Assembly: GCA_903837815.1 (NCBI GenBank)
Contig: CAILWD010000344.1
Coordinates: 1-5,277 of the forward strand
DNA from: an uncultured Chloroflexota bacterium
GTDB lineage: Bacteria; Chloroflexota; Anaerolineae; Anaerolineales; Villigracilaceae
Direction of reading: 5' to 3'
Length of the DNA: 5,277 nucleotides
Shown here: in pieces, positions 1-4,503 of the stretch
Numbering within the stretch: position 1 is the stretch's first letter
Layout of the letters: every line of letters begins with the position of its first letter
Translations under genes and position numbers: made by a program
Notes under the pieces: model-generated
What the model was told of the DNA's origin: nothing
The model's database searches: none
What the model saw: the letters and a program-made list of their open reading frames with translations, nothing else

Positions 1-750
1 AACAAACTCCCCACAATCTCAGAGGGCGGCGCGTACACTGAACTCGCGCTCGAAGATAGCAAGGAAACAGGGGCGTGGACTAAATCGGGCGGTTACATCG
101 GTCTCACGCTCGAAATGTTCCTCAAAGACGAGACAGGCAAACTCAAAGCCTACCCGAAGGTCATTGCCTTCGCTGGTATCCGCAAACTGTCATCCCTCAT
201 CGCGGCAATCTTCACCACCGCCAGCGGCGCAGGTCCAACAATGGCAGACACCAAAGCCCTATTCCACGTTGACCATGCCAATCTCGGAACTACAGCGCTT
301 TCAGCGGCAGAATGGGAAGTTGCCAGCGCGGCAATCTATAACCAATCCCTGCTCGTCGATGGAAGCGATGACGGCGGCAAACAGGCGGTAGACCCCAAAT
401 ACCTGCTCGTGCCTCGCGCCTTGCGTCTCACCGCCCGTCAGATTCTTTACCCGACCCTTGAACGCGCCAGCAACATCTACTCCCAAAACCTGCAAATGGG
501 CGACCCAGGCGATGTGATCACCGTCCCCGAATGGACAGACGCCAACAACTGGGCGGCAGTCGTTGACCCGCGCATCATCCCTGGCATTGTCGTACATGAG
601 ATTTTCGGGCTTAAGCCGCAGGTCTACACGATGGACGGCGAGACCGCCTACACCATGTTCATGAACGACGAAATGCGTATCAAATCGCGCCACCTCGTCA
701 GTGTGTTCGTGGAAAACCATCGTCCGCTATATAAAGAAAACGTGGCGTAA
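1..750 (+). CDS. Phage major capsid protein, Mu gpT-like (5'-truncated by window edge)
   Basis: The reading frame is open from base 1 to the TAA at 748-750, giving 249 visible residues; the start lies upstream of the window. The Met codon at 115 is internal, because the 38 in-frame residues before it read as ordinary protein. The product should be the shell-forming capsid subunit with an HK97-type fold. Supporting motifs are LFHVDHANLG at visible residues 87-96, PKYLLVPRAL at 132-141 and WAAVVDPRI at 184-192. This pattern of a His/Asp-rich loop, then a 'LLVP' strand, then a 'VVDPR' strand is typical of the Mu gpT-like major head subunit family as I know it. The C-terminal stretch resembles the last strands of the capsid A/P domains. 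Small phage genes follow within 2 bp, as expected for a head module. The family call is by eye and the missing N-terminus prevents a length comparison. An encapsulin-like shell protein is the alternative but is unlikely given the tail genes downstream. Confidence 0.77.
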   Translation, partial: NKLPTISEGGAYTELALEDSKETGAWTKSGGYIGLTLEMFLKDETGKLKAYPKVIAFAGIRKLSSLIAAIFTTASGAGPTMADTKALFHVDHANLGTTALSAAEWEVASAAIYNQSLLVDGSDDGGKQAVDPKYLLVPRALRLTARQILYPTLERASNIYSQNLQMGDPGDVITVPEWTDANNWAAVVDPRIIPGIVVHEIFGLKPQVYTMDGETAYTMFMNDEMRIKSRHLVSVFVENHRPLYKENVA

Positions 751-752
751 CC

Positions 753-986
753 ATGATCCAATCCGCGCCCGCTCTTGTGTTTGAACTCGCCCGAAAAGTA
801 AACGGAACGCCGCTTTCATGGCGCGTTACAGAAAAAACGGTTGTCATCGTCATGCAAGACGGGCGCAAACTCACCTTTGATAAGGTCGGCTCCGACGCGG
901 ACGATACGCTCCCGCCTTCGTCCGCTGTTTCTGAAACCGCGCACGGCGCGGAAATCCAACCCAGGAAAAGGAAAAACAAATCATGA
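753..986 (+). CDS. Small hypothetical phage protein (77 aa)
   Basis: I do not recognise a named family. The ORF starts 2 bp after the capsid stop and ends in an ATGA overlap with the next gene, so it sits inside the operon and is probably real. Residues 1-45 look like a small beta-rich domain, with hydrophobic strands at about 18-24 and 28-34 and then QDGRKLTFDKV. The C-terminal 30 residues are low in hydrophobics, apparently disordered, and end in a basic KRKNKS tail. No clear Shine-Dalgarno precedes the start (only AAAGAAAAC), so translation is probably coupled to the capsid gene. The position directly after the capsid gene suggests a head-associated role such as decoration or head completion, but that is inference from place only. 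The overlapping - strand reading frame (698-979) looks like a shadow, since it crosses the capsid gene's end and breaks the operon pattern. Confidence 0.65.
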   Translation: MIQSAPALVFELARKVNGTPLSWRVTEKTVVIVMQDGRKLTFDKVGSDADDTLPPSSAVSETAHGAEIQPRKRKNKS

Positions 987-1171
987 AGTTTCTCTATGTC
1001 CTCACCTCCCGCAAGTTTTGGGCGGCAATTCTCGCCGTTGTTGCCGTTTTCGGTATCATCCCCGAAGGCGAAGAAGCCCCGCTTGTCGAAGCCATCTTAA
1101 CCGTTGTAACCGCCGCCAGTTACATCATCGGCACGGCTATCGAAGATTCACGCGCCAGCCTCCCGCGTTGA
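983..1171 (+). CDS. Small two-helix membrane protein, holin-like candidate (62 aa)
   Basis: The protein has a short N-terminus (MKFLYVLTSRK), a hydrophobic segment at about residues 12-26 (FWAAILAVVAVFGII), a short acidic turn (PEGEEAP, 27-33) and a second hydrophobic segment at about 34-53, ending YIIGTAIED. Two short membrane helices joined by a tight charged turn are the build of many small phage membrane proteins, including holins. The 'SRKFWAA ... YIxGTAIED' pattern recalls small uncharacterised phage proteins. The start is supported by a purine-rich AGGAAAAGG at about 962-970 and by a 4-bp ATGA overlap with the preceding stop. Against a true holin, no endolysin gene is adjacent, and the gene sits between capsid and neck genes rather than at the end of the late operon. 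A membrane-anchored assembly or superinfection factor is equally possible. It is real as a gene; the function is uncertain. Confidence 0.7.
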   Translation: MKFLYVLTSRKFWAAILAVVAVFGIIPEGEEAPLVEAILTVVTAASYIIGTAIEDSRASLPR

Positions 1172-1185
1172 TTCTCCTTTCTCCA

Positions 1186-1215
1186 GCGGACGGCGATTCG
1201 TGAGTCGCCGTCCGC
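1186..1215 (+). other. Perfect 11-bp stem-loop in the intercistronic gap
   Basis: GCGGACGGCGA at 1186-1196 is exactly complementary to TCGCCGTCCGC at 1205-1215, with an 8-base loop (TTCGTGAG). It fills half of the 59-bp gap between the 62-aa membrane protein gene and the neck gene. No T-run follows on either strand (CCCCTC on +, TGGAGAAAGG on -), so a classical intrinsic terminator is not supported. It ends 5 bases before the AAAGG ribosome-binding site at 1221-1225 of the next gene. A role in mRNA processing, stability or translation of the neck gene is therefore more likely. The structure is seen directly; the role is inferred. Confidence 0.7.
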
Positions 1216-1230
1216 CCCTCAAAGGTCAAC

Positions 1231-1875
1231 ATGAGCAATACCCTTACCCAACTCATCACCCGCGTTCAAGTCCAGTTACGCGATGACGGCACGCGCTTTG
1301 ACAGCAACCTTGTTACTTCCGCCGTCCGTTCCGCATTGACAAAGGTAAATCTTCGCATTCCCATCTATCGCAGAGTCGAGATTACAGCGGTTTCCGACCA
1401 GTTGACCTATTCCCTCACCGACGCCGCCAGCGATGCTACGTTCTGTCTCGACGTACTTCTCAAAGACTCAGACGGCGAATATCATACCCCGCTCGATTTC
1501 ACCGCCTACAACGAGGAAAACGAGATTTATTTCAGGCTTGCCGCTCCCCAAGATGCAAGTCAAAAAATAATCGTCCTATATTCAGCCCTGCACACCGTAA
1601 ACGGACTTGATTCCGCGACCACCTCCACCCTCTCCGACGCGCTCGACCAGGTTTTAGTAGACGGCGCAACCGCCGAATCGCTTGCCATCCGTGCGGCAGG
1701 CATCACCGAAGATAACTTGCTGGACAAAAACGCGCCCAACAATTACCGAAACGCAATGATTAGTTTCCTTCGCGCCTTCGAGTTGGGATTATCCGCCAGC
1801 CAGACGCCGCGCGCTTCCCTATCCCTTCCTCGCTTTGGCGCGTGGAATGACGAATGGCATAACTTTTACCAATGA
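1231..1875 (+). CDS. Probable phage head-tail adaptor / neck protein (214 aa)
   Basis: The N-terminus (LTQLITRVQVQLRDDGTRFDSNLVTSAVRSAL, residues 5-36, interrupted here only for description) has the look of phage connector and adaptor proteins. An amphipathic helix is followed by an Asp-rich turn with 'RF/RW-D' and then a second helix carrying A-x-x-x-A-L. A beta-rich middle follows (about 48-122, with strands VEITAV, LTYSL and KIIVLYSAL). A helical C-terminal third then begins with DQVLVDGATAESLAIRAAG (139-157). Such proteins bind the portal ring and join head to tail. The start at 1231 has AAAGG at 1221-1225 with a 5-base spacer. The gene ends in an ATGA overlap with the next gene, implying coupled translation. 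The location downstream of the capsid gene fits. The family is judged by pattern, and a general virion protein of unknown role is the fallback. Confidence 0.6.
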   Translation: MSNTLTQLITRVQVQLRDDGTRFDSNLVTSAVRSALTKVNLRIPIYRRVEITAVSDQLTYSLTDAASDATFCLDVLLKDSDGEYHTPLDFTAYNEENEIYFRLAAPQDASQKIIVLYSALHTVNGLDSATTSTLSDALDQVLVDGATAESLAIRAAGITEDNLLDKNAPNNYRNAMISFLRAFELGLSASQTPRASLSLPRFGAWNDEWHNFYQ

Positions 1876-3029
1876 GAACCGATGTTCCCGAAATCCTTGT
1901 AAACGCCATGCGCGAAGGGCGCGGGATTCCTTTCGTGCAAGTTCACTATGCGCGTCCCAAAGACACCCTGGGGACAGAGGACGGCGACCAAATCGGCACA
2001 GAAACAGGCGACTTACTGCAAGCGCAGGATAATTTCACAACCCTGCTTGCCACCGAGGACGGCGATACCATCGGCGGAGAGGACGGGTTGGAGTTGGCAG
2101 TTTTCTATGTCGGCGCGACCAAAGAGCAAACCGCCCTACGCTATCATATGTCACGGCTCAAATGCTCTGTGACTGCCATCGTCGTGGAGGGCGAAGAACC
2201 CACCGAATACGCCGCCATGTTCTACCTCAAACGCGGCTTGATTCTCGCGAGTGTCGAATACACCATAGACTCACCCGTCTTTTATCTCGACACCTACACC
2301 GCAGACGCCAATCGCAACGAAATCACCTATTCGGGGCAAATCCTGCCAGACCTGCCGCTCAGTGTAAATTCAAGCGGAAAAACAGCCGCCCAGGTCATCG
2401 AGGAAGCCCTGGCGCAAAATAACATCCCTGTCTATTTCAACACAGACGGCGATGTCTGGTATTCCTGGCTATGGGACATTGCCGCCTCGTTTTCGGCGAC
2501 CAACTCCGCCTCCCTGCTATCCACCATCCGCAAGAAATACATGGCGCTGCTTCTCCCCCGTCAAAACGGCATGACCTTCGGGCATCCCGAATCTTTTGTC
2601 ACCGACACCTGGGAAGATTACCCAATCACCATGAACGTACAGGAAGCCCAGCCCATCACCCAACCGTTCAAATTATGGTGGACAGATGAATCGGGCGTCC
2701 TGCATTCCTACGGTGATTCCTCTCTGCCTTCTCATTTGATGGAATACGTCCCTTCCACTGTCCCTGAAAGCGAAATTGCACAACTGCAAAACGTCCATGT
2801 CGGCGGCGACATCTATACCCAACGCCCTGATTTTCGTATCGAGCACGGAGACCGCATCACGCAATCCGATTCCCGCTACAAAGGGATTTACTGTCTCGAA
2901 TGGATCGAGGATTACGAGCCAAACGCGCCGCTTCCGTGGAAACAGACGCTTAAGCCAATAAACTACAATGCCAATGTCACCTATCGCCCATTCCTTGCGG
3001 CGGGCGATGTTGTCAATCCCCCCGCGTAA
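1872..3029 (+). CDS. Putative phage tail-associated virion protein (385 aa)
   Basis: I do not recognise a specific family. The protein is largely beta-rich with many aromatic residues, and has no signal peptide or membrane helix. Residues 35-47 and 61-72 form an acidic Gly/Asp/Thr repeat (TEDGDQIGTETGD and TEDGDTIGGEDG), a pattern I associate with phage tail and baseplate proteins. A further TDGD occurs at 191-194. Residues 171-182 form a predicted helix (AAQVIEEALAQN), and the C-terminal part (about 320-350) has FRIEHGDRIT and GIYCLEWIEDYEP, which look like a compact beta domain. It lies between the neck gene and the tail fibre, so a tail, baseplate or fibre-attachment role is the natural inference. 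The start at 1872 overlaps the previous stop (ATGA) and no Shine-Dalgarno is visible upstream (ACTTTTACCA), so it probably depends on translational coupling. The next Met (residue 13) has no better ribosome-binding site. Confidence 0.6.
   Translation: MRTDVPEILVNAMREGRGIPFVQVHYARPKDTLGTEDGDQIGTETGDLLQAQDNFTTLLATEDGDTIGGEDGLELAVFYVGATKEQTALRYHMSRLKCSVTAIVVEGEEPTEYAAMFYLKRGLILASVEYTIDSPVFYLDTYTADANRNEITYSGQILPDLPLSVNSSGKTAAQVIEEALAQNNIPVYFNTDGDVWYSWLWDIAASFSATNSASLLSTIRKKYMALLLPRQNGMTFGHPESFVTDTWEDYPITMNVQEAQPITQPFKLWWTDESGVLHSYGDSSLPSHLMEYVPSTVPESEIAQLQNVHVGGDIYTQRPDFRIEHGDRITQSDSRYKGIYCLEWIEDYEPNAPLPWKQTLKPINYNANVTYRPFLAAGDVVNPPA
1974..2087 (+). repeat. Degenerate TEDGD/IG coding repeat inside the tail-associated gene
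   Basis: Two copies of an acidic module are separated by 13 residues: TEDGDQIGTETGD (1974-2012) and TEDGDTIGGEDG (2052-2087). The DNA has diverged at third positions and in insert length, so the similarity is best seen in protein. Each copy itself looks like a doubled T/G-E-D/T-G unit. This is a protein-level repeat rather than a mobile or regulatory DNA repeat. Possible roles are a beta-turn repeat or metal-binding loops; neither is shown by the sequence. Confidence 0.55.
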
Positions 3030-3030
3030 G

Positions 3031-3036
3031 AAAGGA
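3031..3036 (+). promoter_or_regulatory. Ribosome-binding site of the tail fibre gene
   Basis: AAAGGA lies 8 bases before the ATG at 3045, directly after the stop of the preceding gene. It is one of the better Shine-Dalgarno matches in the window and fixes the fibre start. The 14-bp gap has room for nothing else. Confidence 0.65.
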
Positions 3037-3044
3037 TTTATAAA

Positions 3045-4118
3045 ATGGCAATCAAGGAAATCAACGACCTCACCGAGACGACAACGCTTGCCGATACCAG
3101 CGTTCTAGCCGTCCAAATCCCAAGCGGTTCCGACTTCGTAACCCGTAAAGTCAAATGGTCTATTCTCAAATCCCTGCTTACTTTCCCTTGGGGCAGTATC
3201 AGCGGCACGCTTGCAGACCAGACAGATTTACAGTCGGCGCTGAATGCAAAAGCCGCATCGTCTCACACCCACACCGAAAGCGACTTGTCTTTATCGGATG
3301 TCACCACCAAAAACGCCAGCACTTCCATGCACGGCTTTACGCCCAAACTGCCAAACGATTCCGCAAAGTATCTCGACGGAACGGGAGCATGGAGCACACC
3401 AGCGGGCGGAGGCGGAGGCGGCGATTACCTTTCGACTCTGGTCAACTCCGAAGTCTCAATTACAGGTGCGACAACTGCGAACTGGGGTAGACAGCATGTG
3501 GTCACTGGCTCAACCGACTATACAATCACATTGCAGGCATGTAGCGGGAACACTGGAAAGTTCATGTCGTTTCGCATTCTAAACACTGGGGTGACGACGC
3601 TGGACGGCAATTCAAGCGAAACGATTGACGGGGTAACAACGATGGCTTGTTATCAGGGTCAAAATATCACTTTATATTGCGACGGAACGAATGCACATGT
3701 GATAAACCTAAAAGCTGGAAACCTGCAACAGTGGTTTACACCGCTTCAATTCGCTTCAAATTTCACGAAGAAATATACAGTACGCACATCGCAACCATAT
3801 AATTTTGCAATGGAGCAAAGCTCTGGCGCGGCAGATGGCGATTGGATTAGCGTCATGTTTTTTGCAAATAAAGGCACATACACAGTAAGCATTTTGGGCT
3901 TTACGGCGGGGAGTTGTGCAAAACAGGACTGGTCGTTGAATGGCGTCAATCAGACAACAGGACAGGATTGGTATAGTTCTTCTACCGTATATAATGTGGT
4001 GAAAACATTTACAATGACCGTCCCTTATACTGGCGTTCATACGCTGAAATCCACAATCAACGGCAGAAACGCTTCTGCGTCAGGCTGGGATTTTGAGATA
4101 ACGGCAATCGCATTCTAG
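3045..4118 (+). CDS. Phage tail fibre / receptor-binding protein (357 aa)
   Basis: This is a virion surface fibre, expected to be trimeric, that contacts the host cell. Residues 1-45 (IKEINDLTETTTLADTSVLA, then VTRKVKWSILKSLL) look like the N-terminal attachment region common in phage fibres. Residues 50-70 (GSISGTLADQTDLQSALNAK) are the usual 'GxISGxLxDQxDLQxAL' coiled-coil lead-in. It is followed by SSHTHTESDLSLSDVTT, and at 96-120 by the conserved HGFxPKL ... YLDGTGAWSTPA motif seen in many fibres. A run of six glycines (121-126) then links to a C-terminal part with no recognisable motif, rich in Thr, Ser, Asn and aromatic residues and with alternating beta-strand patterns (for example KYTVRTSQPYNFAM at 243-256). 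It contains four cysteines (166, 202, 212, 291). Base composition drops in GC and changes strand skew after the glycine linker, suggesting the receptor-binding part was exchanged. The start is supported by AAAGGA 8 bases upstream. Confidence 0.85.
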   Translation: MAIKEINDLTETTTLADTSVLAVQIPSGSDFVTRKVKWSILKSLLTFPWGSISGTLADQTDLQSALNAKAASSHTHTESDLSLSDVTTKNASTSMHGFTPKLPNDSAKYLDGTGAWSTPAGGGGGGDYLSTLVNSEVSITGATTANWGRQHVVTGSTDYTITLQACSGNTGKFMSFRILNTGVTTLDGNSSETIDGVTTMACYQGQNITLYCDGTNAHVINLKAGNLQQWFTPLQFASNFTKKYTVRTSQPYNFAMEQSSGAADGDWISVMFFANKGTYTVSILGFTAGSCAKQDWSLNGVNQTTGQDWYSSSTVYNVVKTFTMTVPYTGVHTLKSTINGRNASASGWDFEITAIAF

Positions 4119-4121
4119 GAG
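4117..4121 (+). promoter_or_regulatory. Ribosome-binding site overlapping the fibre stop codon
   Basis: AGGAG begins inside the TAG stop (4116-4118) of the fibre gene and lies 8 bases before the ATG at 4130. Placing the Shine-Dalgarno in the upstream stop codon favours re-initiation by ribosomes finishing the fibre, tying expression of the 82-aa protein to it. Confidence 0.65.
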
Positions 4122-4129
4122 TAGTTACC

Positions 4130-4378
4130 ATGTTTGAAGATATAAAATCAATTGCGCCAAGTGTTGTTTATCTGAGTGGGAACGGGGAGAACGTCACCCC
4201 GCCCGTCAATGCCGACACTGCAAATATGGTCTTTGTAGAGGCGGGCGGGTACACCGTTGGATTTACCAGTCTGACCGATGAAGAACGCGAGGCGGTGGAA
4301 AGCCTTTTGAATGTTCCGACGCTGGAAGAACGGTTACAGGCGGCGGAGTTGATTATCTCGATGCTGGCGGAGGCGTGA
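4130..4378 (+). CDS. Small phage protein with helical C-terminus, tail-fibre associated (82 aa)
   Basis: I recognise no named family. Residues 1-45 form a small, probably beta-rich domain (SVVYLSGNGENVTPPV, then MVFVEAGGYTVGF). Residues 48-82 are helical and charged: LTDEEREAVESLL followed by TLEERLQAAELIISMLAEA, whose heptad-like Leu/Ala spacing could form a short coiled coil. The 'TLEERLxAAE' ending recalls the short proteins found between tail fibre and XkdX-type genes in siphophage late operons, where a role in fibre or baseplate assembly is suspected but, as far as I know, unproven. The start has AGGAG overlapping the fibre stop. The gene ends in TGATG with the next gene's ATG sharing one base. 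Base use in the first 60 bases (28 of 60 G+C by hand count) resembles the AT-rich fibre end. Confidence 0.65.
   Translation: MFEDIKSIAPSVVYLSGNGENVTPPVNADTANMVFVEAGGYTVGFTSLTDEEREAVESLLNVPTLEERLQAAELIISMLAEA
4369..4373 (+). promoter_or_regulatory. Ribosome-binding site of the XkdX-like mini-gene
   Basis: GGAGG (within GGCGGAGG) sits 4 bases before the ATG at 4378, inside the end of the 82-aa gene. This strong match supports translation of the 41-aa frame, which is short enough to be missed by length filters. Confidence 0.6.
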
Positions 4379-4503
4379 TGTACGAGAAGATTTTATCCCG
4401 CTGGGTGATGGGTAAATTGACCGAAAGCCAGATCGATTTGTTTGTGAAAACTGGCTGGCTGACGCATGAGCAGGGCGAGACGATAAAGGCGACGCCGCGC
4501 TAA
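4378..4503 (+). CDS. XkdX-like phage mini-protein (41 aa)
   Basis: The frame runs ATG 4378 to TAA 4501-4503. The protein reads MYEKILSRWVMGKLTESQID at residues 1-20, then LFVKTGWLTHEQGETIKATP at 21-40 and a final Arg. This matches the layout of the XkdX family of siphophages and PBSX-like prophages: 'M-[YF]-E-x-I' start, a helix with an aromatic, 'G-K/L-x-x-x-x-[IV]', an aliphatic/aromatic core, 'K-G/T-G-[WK]-[LI]-T-x-E-Q' and a short tail. Usual length is about 40-50 residues. Its function is unknown; it is typically found between fibre and lysis genes. A strong GGAGG lies 4 bases upstream and the start shares one base with the preceding stop. The stop overlaps that of the convergent recombinase. 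Lysis genes, which commonly follow it, are absent here. Confidence 0.72.
   Translation: MYEKILSRWVMGKLTESQIDLFVKTGWLTHEQGETIKATPR

Noticed and set aside
301..720. Long - strand reading frame opposite the capsid gene
   Set aside because: It lies wholly over a well-supported capsid frame, is His/Val/Arg-rich in the way antisense of GC-rich coding DNA is, and has no ribosome-binding site or family likeness.
841..1203. + strand 120-aa frame over the 77-aa and 62-aa genes
   Set aside because: It is Arg/Pro/Cys-rich, typical of an out-of-frame translation, and runs across two small genes that have coupled starts and stops and, in one case, clear membrane segments.
1186..1215. Intrinsic terminator at the hairpin
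   Set aside because: The stem is perfect but neither strand has a following T-run; the sequence after it is CCCCTCAAAGG, leading straight to the next ribosome-binding site.
3420..4118. Diversity-generating retroelement target in the fibre C-terminus
   Set aside because: No reverse transcriptase and no near-identical template repeat is visible in the window, and the C-terminal codons do not show the clustered AAY pattern expected of a variable region.
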